A stretch of DNA of 64,000 bases from Clostridium mobile. Its GTDB lineage: Bacteria > Bacillota > Clostridia > Clostridiales > Clostridiaceae. Under the pieces are notes generated by a model, which saw only the letters and a list, made by a program, of their open reading frames with translations, searched no databases and had not been told where the DNA came from. Positions within the stretch are counted from its first letter, which is position 1, and every line of letters begins with the position of its first letter. The stretch is from positions 92,700 through 156,699 of the forward strand of contig NZ_JAHLQF010000005.1 of NCBI RefSeq assembly GCF_018918285.1. The letters are read 5' to 3'. Positions 45,935 through 56,140 of this stretch are shown one piece after another. The translations under genes were made by a program, and so were the position numbers.

Positions 45935-46699
45935 TTATTTTTGCCTCCTTATAAATTCTTTAGCAAGATTTTCGTAAGCTTCGGCACCTTTACATTTACC
46001 ATCATATAAAACAATAGGTAGTCCAAAACTTGGCGCTTCTGCTAGTCTTATATTTCTTGGTATAGTAGTATCATATACTTTATCCTTAAAGTATTTTTTA
46101 ACTTCTGACACAACTTCTAAAGAGAGATTTGTTCTTCCATCGTACATGCTCATGATAACCCCTTCTACTTCTAAATCCCTATTTAAGGATCTCTTTACTA
46201 ATTGAATAGTATTTATCAGTTGTCCTACTCCCTCTAATGCGTAAAATTCGCACTGTATTGGAATGAGAACGGTATGAGATGCAACAAGGGCATTTATTGT
46301 TAATATACCTAATGATGGAGGGCAATCTATAAAAACATAATCATATTCATCTTTTATTTCTTCTAATTTACTTTTTAAAATATTTTCTCTTTCTTTATTT
46401 TGTATTAACTCAACCTCTGCTCCTGCCAGATCCATATTTGAGGGTACTATATGATAATTTTCTAATACAGGACTAGCTTTAATTACATCTTTTATACTTC
46501 TGTCACTGGTGAGCAAATCATACACCGAATTTTCTAGCTTTCTTTTATCAAAACCTAATCCACTTGTAGTATTTCCTTGTGGATCTATATCTATAGATAA
46601 TACTTTATATCCTTCCATGCAAAGATAGGAGCATAGGTTAATATTTGTAGTAGTTTTTCCCACACCGCCCTTTTGATTGAATATAGAGATTATTTTCAT
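45935..46699 (-). CDS. parA: Chromosome partitioning ATPase ParA (Soj)
   Basis: The 254-residue Walker-type ATPase partners ParB in segregation and in Firmicutes also controls DnaA. The deviant Walker A 'FNQKGGVGKTTTNINL' and 'DIDPQGNTTSG' are visible. The frame extends to a GTG at 46708, but the ATG at 46699 fits the AGGTGAG ribosome site. Confidence 0.96.
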   Translation of the reverse strand: MKIISIFNQKGGVGKTTTNINLCSYLCMEGYKVLSIDIDPQGNTTSGLGFDKRKLENSVYDLLTSDRSIKDVIKASPVLENYHIVPSNMDLAGAEVELIQNKERENILKSKLEEIKDEYDYVFIDCPPSLGILTINALVASHTVLIPIQCEFYALEGVGQLINTIQLVKRSLNRDLEVEGVIMSMYDGRTNLSLEVVSEVKKYFKDKVYDTTIPRNIRLAEAPSFGLPIVLYDGKCKGAEAYENLAKEFIRRQK

Positions 46700-46815
46700 A
46701 TTTCTCACCTATCTTTCTTTTTATACTCTTATATTTTATTATATAACAATATTGGAATATTAAAAGCATTTTAATTAATAAAAGTTAAAATTTATTTTAA
46801 ATTATGGTAATAAAA

Positions 46816-46834
46816 AAGAGCCTTTATGGCTCTT
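46816..46834 (-). terminator. Terminator after noc
   Basis: AAGAGCC pairs with GGCTCTT around a 5-base loop and, on the minus strand, runs into TTTTATT. It separates noc from parA. Confidence 0.75.
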
Positions 46835-46844
46835 ATATGTAAAA

Positions 46845-46860
46845 TGTTTCACGTGAAACA
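46845..46860. promoter_or_regulatory. parS: parS site (noc-proximal)
   Basis: A second perfect TGTTTCACGTGAAACA lies between noc and parA, so parA-parB is flanked by parS on both sides, about 1.8 kb apart. Confidence 0.97.
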
Positions 46861-46864
46861 ATTA

Positions 46865-47644
46865 TTATTTTTTAGGAATAGTAATAGTAATTTGTATTTT
46901 ATCTTCTAACTCTTTAGAAGAGTATTGAGCAGGTACTCCATATTTATCAAATACTTGCTTAACTGTATTAATATACACCTTAGGGCTAAATATACCTTTT
47001 ATTTTTTTCTTACCATCTTTTGATGGATTATTTTCAGTTATTTTTATTAGTTCCTTCTCTATCAATTCTTCAGTTTTTTTAACATTTAAATTGTTCTTAA
47101 TAACTATTTTTAATATTTTAATTTGCATTCCTTCTGTCGGAAGCTTTAATAATGCCCTAGCATGTCTCTCTGTTAAATTGTTTTCTAATAACATTCTTCT
47201 TATATTAATTGATAATTTCAATAGTCTAATTTTATTAGCTATAGTAGATTGCTTTTTTCCAATGACTTCTGCTAAAGCTTCTTGAGTATAATTATGCTCT
47301 TTAATTAGGTTAAAGAAAGCTTCTGCTTCTTCCAAAAAACTTAAATCTTCTCTTTGAATATTTTCTAATAAAGCTATAGCTGCAGAGTCTTGATCTGTTA
47401 CATCTACTATTATTACAGGAACCTCTTTTAATCCAGCTTTTTTAGCTGCTCTAAGTCTTCTTTCTCCTGCTACTAATTCAAATGTACCCTCTCCAATTCT
47501 TCTAACAGACAACGGTTGAATGATACCATAACTTTTGATGGATTTCGCTAACTCATCTATAGATTCCTCATTAAATATTTTTCTAGGCTGATATACGTTA
47601 GGATATATTAAATCCGTATCTACAAAATTAATGTTCTCTTCCAT
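46865..47644 (-). CDS. noc: ParB-like nucleoid occlusion protein Noc
   Basis: The 259-residue ParB paralogue has the CTP-binding 'GERRLRAAKKAGLKEVPVI' and helix-turn-helix 'YTQEALAEVIGKKQSTIANKIRLLKL'. By position after rsmG it matches Noc, which blocks division over the nucleoid; Noc sites (ATTTCCCGGGAAAT) were not seen in the window. The ATG at 47644 is chosen over an upstream TTG at 47650. It could alternatively be a second ParB. Confidence 0.88.
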   Translation of the reverse strand: MEENINFVDTDLIYPNVYQPRKIFNEESIDELAKSIKSYGIIQPLSVRRIGEGTFELVAGERRLRAAKKAGLKEVPVIIVDVTDQDSAAIALLENIQREDLSFLEEAEAFFNLIKEHNYTQEALAEVIGKKQSTIANKIRLLKLSINIRRMLLENNLTERHARALLKLPTEGMQIKILKIVIKNNLNVKKTEELIEKELIKITENNPSKDGKKKIKGIFSPKVYINTVKQVFDKYGVPAQYSSKELEDKIQITITIPKK

Positions 47645-47759
47645 ATTCAATCATCCCTCTTATCTTTTCCTCTTATTAACAATTCTATATCAAACAATAA
47701 AATCCTTCTTTAAAAAAATATATTTCTATGACAAAAAACAACAGACAAATTCACGAATA

Positions 47760-48479
47760 TCATTTAAGTGGATTTTTAGAAGCAGTTCCTGCTTTTCTAG
47801 GGTATTTAGCAGGAGTATTTTTAACTTTTTTTATTACTACTAAATTATGTTTTAAATCGCTTCCTTCTATGTTTAATTGAATAACATCTTCAATTTGTCC
47901 TCCTAATATGTTTATTGCCTTAGTACCATTCTTTATTTCCTCTTCTACCGCTGGCCCCTTCATTGCAATAAAATATCCATTTACTTTTACATATGGTAAA
48001 CAGAATTCACTTAAAACTGCTAAATTAGCTACCGCTCTAGATACAACTGCATCAAATTTTTCTCTATATTCATCTTGCTTTGAATAATCCTCTGCTCTGC
48101 CATGAAGTGTTACTACATCATTTAAATCTAATTCCTTTACTACTTCATTCAAAAAATTAATTCTTTTATTTAAAGAATCTAGCAAAACAACTCTTTTTGC
48201 ATTGTCTATTATTTTGATAGGTATACCAGGAAATCCAGCTCCTGTGCCAATATCTATTATATCGTTTAAATCTCTTAATACTGAACATTTGTATATCTTT
48301 ATACAATCTATAAAATGCTTTTTTATTATCTCTTCATCTTCAGTAATAGCAGTTAAATTAATTTTATTATTCCAATCTTTTATCATATCTTTGTATTTAA
48401 TAAATTTACTATATTGTTCTTCATTAAAATCTATACCTACATCTGAACACGCAGTTTTTAAAATATCATAATATTGCAT
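47760..48479 (-). CDS. rsmG: 16S rRNA (guanine-N7)-methyltransferase
   Basis: RsmG (GidB) methylates G527 of 16S rRNA with SAM; loss gives low-level streptomycin resistance. The SAM motif '[17 protein letters not shown]' is clear in the 239-residue protein. The ATG at 48479 has GGAGG; the upstream TTG in frame is part of that site. It follows mnmG by 28 bases. Confidence 0.95.
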   Translation of the reverse strand: MQYYDILKTACSDVGIDFNEEQYSKFIKYKDMIKDWNNKINLTAITEDEEIIKKHFIDCIKIYKCSVLRDLNDIIDIGTGAGFPGIPIKIIDNAKRVVLLDSLNKRINFLNEVVKELDLNDVVTLHGRAEDYSKQDEYREKFDAVVSRAVANLAVLSEFCLPYVKVNGYFIAMKGPAVEEEIKNGTKAINILGGQIEDVIQLNIEGSDLKHNLVVIKKVKNTPAKYPRKAGTASKNPLK

Positions 48480-48507
48480 TTTTACCTCCAAAGCTATTGA
48501 GGGATAA

Positions 48508-50391
48508 TTATAAATTATCCCTTCTGTACTTTTGCTCTAAATAAATTAGTAATACAGAAATATCTGCCGGTGATACTCCTGAAATTCTAGAAGCCTGACC
48601 TATATTCATAGGCTTTACTTTAGCCAGCTTTTGAATTGCTTCAATCCTTAATCCGTGAATATTACTATACTCTATATCTGAAGGAATTAATCTATTCTCC
48701 AATTTTTTAAACTGATTTACTTGCTCTATTTGCTTTTGAATGTATCCTTCATATTTTGCCATAGTATTTACTTCTTCTTGAACATCTTCAGGTAATTCTG
48801 GTCTAAATTCATCTAATTGTTTAACTTTAAAATAGTCTAATTCTGGCCTTTTGATTAATTCATACATACTTATTGGTTTTTTTAATTCAGAGGACTCTAA
48901 AGATAATAAAAATTCATTTACTTCTTTCTTATTAGTTATTTGTAAGCTTTTTATTCTTTCTATTTCTTTTTCTATAAATTCTTTTCTCTGTATATATTTG
49001 TTGTATCTTTCCTCAGTTACTAATCCAACATCATAACCTTTTTCTGTTAATCTTAAATCTGCATTATCTTGCCTTAATATAAGTCTATACTCAGAACGTG
49101 ATGTCATCATTCTATAAGGTTCATTTGTACCTTTAGTAACCAAATCATCAATTAACACACCTATATATCCATCAGATCTAGTTAAAATTAATGAATCTTT
49201 TCCTTTTATTTTCATTGCAGCATTTATTCCTGCAATTAATCCTTGTGCACCCGCTTCTTCATATCCTGAACTTCCGTTTATTTGACCAGCACTAAACAAG
49301 CCATCTATTTCTTTAAATTCTAAGGATAGCTTTAACTGTTGGGGATCTATACAATCATATTCTATAGCATATGCTGTCCTTAACAGCTCTGCATTTTCAA
49401 GTCCTGGAACAGTCCTATACATAGCAATTTGAACGTCTTCTGGAAGAGAACTAGATAGTCCAGCAACGTAAAGTTCATTTGTGTTTTCTCCTTCTGGTTC
49501 AATGAAAACTTGATGTCTATCTTTATCTGGGAATCTATTTACTTTATCCTCAATAGAAGGACAATATCTAGCGCCAACTCCTTCTATTGAACCATTAAAC
49601 ATAGGAGATCTATGAAGGTTTTCTCTTATTACTTCGTGGGTTTTTTCATTAGTATATGTCAAATAACACGATACTTGGTCTCTAGATAAATTTCCACTAA
49701 TAAATGAGAAAGGAACTATTTTTTCATCCCCTGGTTGCTCTATCATCTTAGAAAAGTCTACTGTTTTTTTGTTAATTCTAGCAGGCGTTCCTGTTTTAAA
49801 TCTTCTGATGTTTATATCTAAATCCATTAAATTTTGCGTTAATTCCTTTGCTGGGAATAATCCATTAGGACCACTGCTATAAGATATTTCACCTATTATT
49901 ATTCTCGCATTTAAATATGTTCCTGTAGCAAGAATAACAGATTTAGTGTTATAATATCCACCATTCTTGGTTAGCACTCCCTTAACTTTTCCATCTTCTA
50001 TATCTATTTTTATTACTTCTACTTGCTTTAACGTTAAATTTTCTTCTTTCTCAAGAATTTCTTTCATCCTTGTAGAATACTTAGCTTTATCAGCTTGAGC
50101 TCTTAGTGAATGTACAGCAGGTCCTTTTGATGTATTTAACATCCTTGATTGTATAAAGGTATAGTCTATATTTATACCCATCTCTCCACCAAGTGCATCA
50201 ATTTCTCTTACCAAATGACCTTTTGCTGTACCACCTATATTAGGGTTGCATGGCATCATAGCAACACTATCCAAATTTATAGTACATATTAAAACCTTAC
50301 ATCCTATTCTGGCAGCAGCTAATGCTGCTTCACAACCTGCATGACCAGCTCCTACTACAACTACATCATAATCTCCTGCAAAATAACTCAT
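48508..50391 (-). CDS. mnmG: tRNA uridine 5-carboxymethylaminomethyl modification enzyme MnmG
   Basis: MnmG (GidA) and MnmE modify the wobble uridine of certain tRNAs. The 627-residue flavoprotein has the FAD loop '[20 protein letters not shown]', '[25 protein letters not shown]' and the 'FKTGTPARI' core, plus the C-terminal helical MnmE-binding domain. It lies 12 bases after mnmE, in the usual mnmE-mnmG-rsmG order. Confidence 0.97.
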   Translation of the reverse strand: MSYFAGDYDVVVVGAGHAGCEAALAAARIGCKVLICTINLDSVAMMPCNPNIGGTAKGHLVREIDALGGEMGINIDYTFIQSRMLNTSKGPAVHSLRAQADKAKYSTRMKEILEKEENLTLKQVEVIKIDIEDGKVKGVLTKNGGYYNTKSVILATGTYLNARIIIGEISYSSGPNGLFPAKELTQNLMDLDINIRRFKTGTPARINKKTVDFSKMIEQPGDEKIVPFSFISGNLSRDQVSCYLTYTNEKTHEVIRENLHRSPMFNGSIEGVGARYCPSIEDKVNRFPDKDRHQVFIEPEGENTNELYVAGLSSSLPEDVQIAMYRTVPGLENAELLRTAYAIEYDCIDPQQLKLSLEFKEIDGLFSAGQINGSSGYEEAGAQGLIAGINAAMKIKGKDSLILTRSDGYIGVLIDDLVTKGTNEPYRMMTSRSEYRLILRQDNADLRLTEKGYDVGLVTEERYNKYIQRKEFIEKEIERIKSLQITNKKEVNEFLLSLESSELKKPISMYELIKRPELDYFKVKQLDEFRPELPEDVQEEVNTMAKYEGYIQKQIEQVNQFKKLENRLIPSDIEYSNIHGLRIEAIQKLAKVKPMNIGQASRISGVSPADISVLLIYLEQKYRRDNL

Positions 50392-50403
50392 CTTCTATTC
50401 TCC

Positions 50404-51783
50404 CTACTTTCCTAAACAAAATTCTGAGAATATTTTATCTATAATATCTTCTTCAACTGTATCACCAGTTATTTCTCCAAGCCTTATCCAGGCATTCCTT
50501 ATATCTATAGAGGCTAAATCTATAGCTAATGTTACCTCTAAAACATCTAAGGCAGAATTTAGGCTTTCTCTAGCCCTTATTAGTGCTTCTTTATGTCTTG
50601 TATTAGTGATTATAAGATCTCCCGCCTTTACCTCACCGCCGAAAAATAGATCTTTAATACACTCTTTTAATTTTTCTAATCCCTCTCCTGTCTTAGCTGA
50701 AGTTTCTATTATATATTTTGAATCTATATCTTCCAATACATTTTTATTAAATCTATTTTCTAGATCTACTTTGTTCAAAAGAACAATACTTTTTTTATCC
50801 TTTATATAGTTTATTATCTCATAATCCTCTTGATCTAATTCTCTACTTAAATCAAGCATTAGAATTATAAGATCACCTTCATCTATTTTTTCTTTAGATT
50901 TTTCTACTCCAATTTTTTCGACAACATCATCAGTGTCTCTTATCCCTGCAGTATCTACTACTTTTATAGGCACTCCATCTAAGTTTATATATTCCTCGAT
51001 TACATCTCTAGTGGTACCTGGTATATCTGTAACAATAGCTCTTTTTTCCATAAGTAGGGCATTTAAAAGAGAGGATTTTCCTACATTAGGTTTTCCAACT
51101 ATAATTACATTTAAACCTTCTCTTAATATTTTACCCTCTTCAGCAGTAGTAAGTAATCTATTTATATTTTTATTTATTTCATCTAATTCTTTTTTTACTC
51201 CACTTGCAGTTACTTCTTCTAAGTCGTCCTCTGGATAATCTACAGTAGCTTCTATATGAGCAATAGTTTCAAGTAGTCTATTTCTTAAATAATCTATTTC
51301 TTTAGATATTCTACCTCCAGATTGTAATACTGCAGATTTCATAGATAATTCTGTTTTAGCTCTTATAATATCTATAACAGCTTCTGCTTGACTTAAATCT
51401 ATTCTTCCGTTTAAAAATGCTCTCTTAGTAAATTCTCCTGGCTCTGCAATTCTAGCTCCTGCTTTTATAACTTCTTCTAATATTCTTTTAGTTGGGGTTA
51501 CTCCTCCATGACAATTAATCTCAACTGTATCTTCTGCAGTAAAACTTCTAGGCCCCTTCATAAAGCTTATTAAAACTTCATCTAATATCTCTCCACTATC
51601 CATTTCAATTATATGTCCATATTTCATGGTATAGGGCTTCATATTTAAAATACTACCTTCTTTTTTACCTTTAAAAATCTTATCAACTATTCTTAAACTC
51701 TCGCTACCTGAAACTCTAATTATTGATATTCCGCCTTCTCCGAGTACTGTTGCAATAGCGGCTATAGTGTCAAATTCTCTCAA
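50404..51783 (-). CDS. mnmE: tRNA modification GTPase MnmE
   Basis: MnmE is the GTPase partner of MnmG. The 459-residue protein has the N-terminal folate-binding domain ('[23 protein letters not shown]'), a G domain (G1 'GKPNVGKSS', 'DTAGIRDT', 'NKVD') and the C-terminal 'FCLGK' with C456. The start is TTG, supported by GGAGG eight bases upstream and by the expected N-terminus. The multi-hairpin element lies upstream. Confidence 0.96.
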   Translation of the reverse strand: MREFDTIAAIATVLGEGGISIIRVSGSESLRIVDKIFKGKKEGSILNMKPYTMKYGHIIEMDSGEILDEVLISFMKGPRSFTAEDTVEINCHGGVTPTKRILEEVIKAGARIAEPGEFTKRAFLNGRIDLSQAEAVIDIIRAKTELSMKSAVLQSGGRISKEIDYLRNRLLETIAHIEATVDYPEDDLEEVTASGVKKELDEINKNINRLLTTAEEGKILREGLNVIIVGKPNVGKSSLLNALLMEKRAIVTDIPGTTRDVIEEYINLDGVPIKVVDTAGIRDTDDVVEKIGVEKSKEKIDEGDLIILMLDLSRELDQEDYEIINYIKDKKSIVLLNKVDLENRFNKNVLEDIDSKYIIETSAKTGEGLEKLKECIKDLFFGGEVKAGDLIITNTRHKEALIRARESLNSALDVLEVTLAIDLASIDIRNAWIRLGEITGDTVEEDIIDKIFSEFCLGK

Positions 51784-51821
51784 TTATTACACCTCCTTAT
51801 AATATAAGCAATCAAGTAATC

Positions 51822-52021
51822 CTAAGTTTCAACTAAAATTTTCTTATATGAAATACTTACTTTAGCTGAATCTTAGAAAACTATCCAGCAGCTTAACAGA
51901 ACTTATCTCCCACCTAATCAGTGGTCTAAAACTTTTGATTTTGCGCGAATAGCTTACTTCTCGTAATAGAGAAATCTCATTTTATATAGATGGGAATACT
52001 AGAACTGCTTATCTATGAGAT
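51822..52021. other. Multi-hairpin non-coding element between jag and mnmE
   Basis: This 200-base stretch has no open frame but at least four inverted repeats: a 16-bp imperfect stem (51822-51837 with 51861-51876, 14 of 16 matching), CCAC/GTGG (51910-51913, 51921-51924), TTCTC/GAGAA (51958-51962, 51969-51973) and a bulged stem (51975-51980 plus 51988-51991 with 52011-52020). It could be a structured RNA in the mnmE leader, or a mobile repeat remnant. Not recognised as a known riboswitch. Confidence 0.5.
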
Positions 52022-52058
52022 AAATTAAATTTTATCGGCTATAATTTAAAAAATTTAA

Positions 52059-52084
52059 AAAGAAAGCCACTTTAGGCTTTCTTT
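52059..52084 (-). terminator. Terminator overlapping the end of jag
   Basis: AAAGAAAGCC pairs with GGCTTTCTTT around a 6-base loop, followed by TTTTTAAATTTTTT on the minus strand. The 5' arm includes the last codons of jag. Confidence 0.85.
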
Positions 52085-52698
52085 AAATCAACAATAACTC
52101 TTCTGTAAGGTTCTTCACCTTCACTATATGTCTTAACATAAGGGTCATTTTGCAATACTGAATGAATTATTCTTCTTTCATAAGGATTCATAGGTTCTAA
52201 CTTAACAGTTCTTCCTGTTCTTTTTGCCTTATTTGCTATTTTAAAAGCAAGTCTTTTAAGAGTTTCTTCTCTTTTTTGCCTATAATTTTCAGTATCTAAA
52301 ATAACTCTTTTATATTCTGAATCTTGATCTTTGTTTATTATTAAACTAACTAAATATTGAAGAGAATCTAAAGTCTCTCCCCTATAACCTATAAGTACAC
52401 CCATGTCTGGACCAGTCATAGATATTTTTAAAGAGTCTTCTTCATCTTTTACTCTAATTTCAGCCTGTATCCCCATAGACAATAATACTTCTCTTAAGAA
52501 GTTTTTAGCTTCATATTCATAATCTCTTTTAACTATAACTCTTACTTTAGCAGGTCTTGCTCCAATAAGTTTAAATAAACCTCTACTACCTTCATCTAGT
52601 ATTTCTACATCAACTTTATCTCTAGTTAGATTTAGTTCCTTTAAAGCAGAACTTATAGCATCTTCAACGGTCTTACCTACCATATCCAAAGTTTTCAT
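52072..52698 (-). CDS. jag: Jag/KhpB (EloR) RNA-binding protein
   Basis: The 208-residue protein has a Jag_N domain ('VGKTVEDAISSALKELNL...GLFKLIGARPAKVRV'), a KH domain with GXXG 'IGYRGE', and a C-terminal R3H domain ('MNPYERRIIHSVLQNDPYVKTYSEGEEPYRRVIVDL'). It binds RNA and in Firmicutes affects elongation and division. It follows yidC by 14 bases and closes the rpmH-rnpA-yidD-yidC-jag group. Confidence 0.95.
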   Translation of the reverse strand: MKTLDMVGKTVEDAISSALKELNLTRDKVDVEILDEGSRGLFKLIGARPAKVRVIVKRDYEYEAKNFLREVLLSMGIQAEIRVKDEEDSLKISMTGPDMGVLIGYRGETLDSLQYLVSLIINKDQDSEYKRVILDTENYRQKREETLKRLAFKIANKAKRTGRTVKLEPMNPYERRIIHSVLQNDPYVKTYSEGEEPYRRVIVDLKKA

Positions 52699-52712
52699 AC
52701 CGTAAGCACCCC

Positions 52713-53378
52713 CTAGGCATCTTTTTCTGCCATATGTTTTTCTTCTAACTTCTTAGTAATTACTGATTGAGCTGTTTGTATTATATTACTTGCCACCCAA
52801 TATAGTCCTAAAGCAGCTTTTATTCTAAACGTTATGAAAATCATCATTAAAGACATACTTAAATTCATTGTGCTAGCTTGCTTTGCTTGAGGATTATCTC
52901 CAGGTGGATTCATTATTAATCCTGAATAATACTGTGTTGCTCCAGATAGAACAGCAAGAACTATATCTGGCTTACTTAAATCTTTTATCCATAAAAAAGA
53001 AACTCCATTAATTCCTTGTATATTATTAAACACATAATACAAAGCTATTAGTATAGGCCATTGTAATAATAAGGGTAAACAACCTCCAAAAGGACTTACT
53101 CCTTTATCTTTATACATTTTCATAATTTCTTGTTGAGCCCTTTGAGGATCATTTTTATATTTATCTTGAATCTTTTTCATTTCTGGCTGCATTTTATTCA
53201 TTCTTATACTTGATCTTATTGACTTTACGTTAAGTGGCATAAGCAATAACTTTATTATCAACGTAAATAATATTATTGCTAAACCATAAGAAAAATTAGG
53301 ATTTGTAATCACAGAGTTAACTAAGTTATGTATAAAAACAAAGCACTCAACCAAAAAGTTATTTAAATAAGTAGTCAT
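52713..53378 (-). CDS. yidC: Membrane protein insertase YidC
   Basis: The 221-residue YidC/Oxa1/SpoIIIJ protein has about five membrane spans and a cytosolic hairpin 'MNKMQPEMKKIQDKYKNDPQRAQQEIMKMYKDKG'. It inserts membrane proteins with or without Sec. One yidC is seen here; a second paralogue may exist elsewhere. No typical lipoprotein signal is present at its start. Confidence 0.95.
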   Translation of the reverse strand: MTTYLNNFLVECFVFIHNLVNSVITNPNFSYGLAIILFTLIIKLLLMPLNVKSIRSSIRMNKMQPEMKKIQDKYKNDPQRAQQEIMKMYKDKGVSPFGGCLPLLLQWPILIALYYVFNNIQGINGVSFLWIKDLSKPDIVLAVLSGATQYYSGLIMNPPGDNPQAKQASTMNLSMSLMMIFITFRIKAALGLYWVASNIIQTAQSVITKKLEEKHMAEKDA

Positions 53379-53396
53379 CCTAAACCTCCAGATACT

Positions 53397-53606
53397 TTAT
53401 TTAACGGGGTCATACCCACCTTTACTAAAAGGATTACATCTTAATATTCTTATAATAGCCATAAAAGTACCTTTTAAAGCTCCATATTTATTAATCGCAT
53501 CCAATGCATATTGTGAACAAGTCGGATAATATTTACAACAAGGTCTTTTTAGAGGTGATAGATTATTTCTATAAAAATTAATTAAATATACTAAAAATCT
53601 TTTCAA
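53397..53606 (-). CDS. yidD: Membrane protein insertion efficiency factor YidD
   Basis: The 69-residue protein has the YidD signature '[24 protein letters not shown]' region and '[14 protein letters not shown]', written here in parts. It helps YidC. Its start overlaps the rnpA stop by four bases. Confidence 0.96.
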   Translation of the reverse strand: MKRFLVYLINFYRNNLSPLKRPCCKYYPTCSQYALDAINKYGALKGTFMAIIRILRCNPFSKGGYDPVK

Positions 53607-53941
53607 TTATTTAATATACCTGCCCTTTTAAATAGATTTATTAATGAATTTTCTATTTGCCTATAACTTTTATTTTTTGCATTAGTTCTTGCTATAACAA
53701 CTAAGTCATAACCTTGCTTTATTCTACTACTGTTAAGCCTATATGTTTCTTTTATTAACCTTCTTGTTCTATTCCTTACTACACTCTTGCCGACTTTCTT
53801 ACTTACTGAAACACCTAATCTATTGAAATTATTCTTTCCATTTCTATGTGTATATAACACAAGTAGATCATTGGAAATAGATCTTCCCCTTCTGTAAACA
53901 ACCCTAAACTCAGCATTTTTTCTTAACTTATATTTTTTCAT
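53603..53941 (-). CDS. rnpA: Ribonuclease P protein component
   Basis: The 112-residue RnpA binds the RNase P RNA that matures tRNA 5' ends. The RNR motif '[23 protein letters not shown]' is visible. It follows rpmH; its AAAGGAG ribosome site partly lies in the hairpin at 53952-53978. Confidence 0.96.
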   Translation of the reverse strand: MKKYKLRKNAEFRVVYRRGRSISNDLLVLYTHRNGKNNFNRLGVSVSKKVGKSVVRNRTRRLIKETYRLNSSRIKQGYDLVVIARTNAKNKSYRQIENSLINLFKRAGILNN

Positions 53942-53951
53942 ATTGAAAACT

Positions 53952-53978
53952 CCTTTTTTCTGCAGTTGCAGAAAAAGG
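53952..53978. promoter_or_regulatory. Hairpin between rpmH and rnpA
   Basis: CCTTTTTTCTGCA (53952-53964) and TGCAGAAAAAGG (53967-53978) are inverted copies separated by two bases. On the minus strand the 3' arm holds AAAAAAGG, the first part of the rnpA Shine-Dalgarno sequence. It may partially terminate rpmH mRNA and lower rnpA translation. Confidence 0.6.
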
Positions 53979-53995
53979 CCACAATAATAGCGGCC

Positions 53996-54130
53996 TTAAG
54001 CTGTCAATCTTTTTCTACCTTTTTGTCTTCTACTCTTCAGAATTCTTCTTCCTGATGAAGTTTTCATTCTCTTTCTGAAACCGTGTTCTTTCTTTCTCTG
54101 TCTCTTTTTTGGTTGGTATGTCATAAACAT
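53996..54130 (-). CDS. rpmH: 50S ribosomal protein L34
   Basis: The 44-residue basic protein reads '[20 protein letters not shown]' at the start and ends '[11 protein letters not shown]', which is canonical L34. The ATG at 54130 has GGGGGTG upstream. It is the first gene of the minus-strand side at the origin. Confidence 0.97.
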   Translation of the reverse strand: MFMTYQPKKRQRKKEHGFRKRMKTSSGRRILKSRRQKGRKRLTA

Positions 54131-54205
54131 GCAAACTACACCCCCTTTATACTAATTATAATGTATAGCAAATAACTTACTATCAGTTTATAGTTTTACT
54201 ATTAA

Positions 54206-54234
54206 ATTATATATTCATGACCCTTCAATGTCAA
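54206..54234 (-). promoter_or_regulatory. rpmH promoter
   Basis: TTGACA (54229-54234) and TATAAT (54206-54211) are 17 bases apart on the minus strand, a perfect sigma-A promoter facing rpmH. Confidence 0.92.
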
Positions 54235-54269
54235 GAAAAAGGCTACTGTTAATATTTAAAAATATTTTT

Positions 54270-54526
54270 TGTGGATAACTTCTTGAAACCATGTATCTGT
54301 TCTGATATTATTATAAAAGACATGTTGATAACTTCATATTCAAAAAAAGTTATCAACAGCTGTTGATAACTTTGTGTATAACTTGTTGTTTTTTTATTTA
54401 TACTCTTATTTTAACCTATTTTTTCTTTATTATTTACATATTAATAATGTTAAAAACTTTTATCAACACCTGTAGATAATTAATTATATCCAATAAATAT
54501 TAACTTTATTATGAACATGTGAATAA
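54270..54526. other. oriC: oriC, upstream DnaA-box cluster
   Basis: This 486-base rpmH-dnaA gap holds at least eight DnaA boxes: a perfect TGTGGATAA at 54270, near-matches at 54323, 54350, 54361, 54373, 54460, 54471 and 54518 (most TGTTGATAA or reverse). Two of them make up a perfect palindrome. AT-rich sequence follows to dnaA. This is the upstream part of a bipartite Firmicute origin and also the dnaA autoregulatory region. Confidence 0.93.
54346..54373. repeat. 28-bp perfect palindrome of two inverted DnaA boxes
   Basis: Bases 54346-54359 are the exact reverse complement of 54360-54373. Each half contains TTATCAACA in opposite orientation, with AGCT at the centre. Confidence 0.95.
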
Positions 54527-54616
54527 TTTTATTAACATTTGTCAAGAAATTAAGATAGTCTTTTATTTATGTATATAAATTGTTAATTATTATAAATTTG
54601 AACTGGAGGATAAAAA

Positions 54617-55978
54617 ATGAGTATCCAATTAAATGATATTTGGGAAAAAACCTTAAATATTATTAAGGGTGAACTTACCGAAGTAAGTTTTAACACCTGG
54701 ATTAAAAGTATTACTCCATTAAAACTAGAAAATGATACTGTATATCTATGTGTTCCAAATGATTTTACGAGAGGAATATTAAATAGTAGATATAAGGAGT
54801 TAATAGTTAATGGATTAAAATTAATTACTTCAAAAAAATATAATATTGAATTCTACATTACATCTGAAGAAGCTACAGCAGACACTAGTAATAATAAAGA
54901 AGAAAATCTAGAAATAAAAAAAGGTACTAATATAGTAGTAAATGATGAAATGTCTACTATGTTAAATCCTAAATATACTTTTGATTCTTTTGTTATAGGT
55001 AATAGTAATAGATTTGCTCATGCTGCATCCTTAGCAGTTGCCGAAGCTCCTGCTAAAGCATACAATCCTCTGTTTATATATGGAGGAGTTGGACTTGGAA
55101 AAACCCACTTAATGCATGCTATAGGTCATTATGTTTTACAAAATAATTCAAAGTCAAAGGTAGTATACGTTTCTTCTGAAAAATTTACAAATGAATTGAT
55201 AAATTCGATAAAAGATGATAAAAACGTTGAATTTAGAAATAAATATAGAAATGTAGATATTTTACTAATTGACGATATTCAGTTTATTGCTGGAAAAGAG
55301 CGTACTCAAGAAGAATTCTTCCATACTTTCAATGCTCTTTATGAAGCAAATAAACAAATTATATTATCTAGTGATAGACCCCCAAAAGAAATTCCTACTT
55401 TAGAAGATAGATTGCGTTCTAGATTTGAATGGGGACTTATCGCTGATATACAAGCACCTGATTTTGAAACAAGAATGGCAATATTAAAGAAAAAAGCTGA
55501 TGTTGAACATTTAAATATACCAAACGAAGTAATGGTGTATATAGCAACTAAAATCAAATCTAATATAAGAGAACTAGAAGGAGCTTTAATTAGAATTGTG
55601 GCTTTCTCTTCACTAACTAATAAAGAAATCAGTGTTGATCTAGCATCAGAAGCATTAAAAGATATCATTTCTAATAAACATTCAAAACAGGTAACGATTG
55701 AACTTATTCAAGATATAGTAGCAAGTTATTTCAGTTTAAGAGTAGAAGATTTCAAATCTGCAAGAAGAACAAGAAATGTAGCTTTCCCAAGACAAATAGC
55801 AATGTATCTTTGTAGAAAGCTTACCGATACTTCTTTACCTAAAATAGGAGAAGAATTTGGTGGTAGAGATCATACTACAGTAATACATGCATACGAAAAA
55901 ATATCTACCAGCTTAAAGGAAGATGAATCCCTTCAAAACGCAATAGGAGACTTAACGAAAAAAATTAATCAAAAATAA
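54617..55978 (+). CDS. dnaA: Chromosomal replication initiator DnaA
   Basis: DnaA binds the boxes on both sides of its gene and melts the origin. The 453-residue protein has domain I ('[22 protein letters not shown]'), a variable linker, AAA+ domain III with Walker A '[10 protein letters not shown]' and Walker B '[12 protein letters not shown]', and domain IV with '[15 protein letters not shown]'. SD GGAGG. It is flanked by box clusters at 54.3 and 56.05 kb, so expression is probably self-controlled. Confidence 0.98.
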   Translation: MSIQLNDIWEKTLNIIKGELTEVSFNTWIKSITPLKLENDTVYLCVPNDFTRGILNSRYKELIVNGLKLITSKKYNIEFYITSEEATADTSNNKEENLEIKKGTNIVVNDEMSTMLNPKYTFDSFVIGNSNRFAHAASLAVAEAPAKAYNPLFIYGGVGLGKTHLMHAIGHYVLQNNSKSKVVYVSSEKFTNELINSIKDDKNVEFRNKYRNVDILLIDDIQFIAGKERTQEEFFHTFNALYEANKQIILSSDRPPKEIPTLEDRLRSRFEWGLIADIQAPDFETRMAILKKKADVEHLNIPNEVMVYIATKIKSNIRELEGALIRIVAFSSLTNKEISVDLASEALKDIISNKHSKQVTIELIQDIVASYFSLRVEDFKSARRTRNVAFPRQIAMYLCRKLTDTSLPKIGEEFGGRDHTTVIHAYEKISTSLKEDESLQNAIGDLTKKINQK

Positions 55979-56021
55979 TCAACATCTGTTTATAATAACC
56001 CTTTAACAGATTGTTGATTAT
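55975..56021 (+). terminator. Terminator-like inverted repeat after dnaA, with DnaA-like box
   Basis: A 16-bp stem with one bulged T (55975-55990 with 56005-56021) begins in the dnaA stop codon and is followed by A-rich then T-rich sequence. Its arms contain TGTTGATTA and its complement, two-mismatch DnaA boxes. Confidence 0.6.
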
Positions 56022-56048
56022 AAAAAAATATTTTTTTCAACTTTATAA

Positions 56049-56087
56049 TGTGGATAAATGTATAGGATTTATAGATACTTATCCACA
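56049..56087. other. oriC: oriC, downstream DnaA boxes
   Basis: Perfect TGTGGATAA (56049-56057) and TTATCCACA (56079-56087) face each other 21 bases apart between dnaA and dnaN. They are the likely loading site for the DnaA filament entering the unwinding element. Confidence 0.92.
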
Positions 56088-56140
56088 ATTATTTTGTACA
56101 TTATTCCCTAGAGATTTCAATGGTTTTAGGGGTTATTAAC

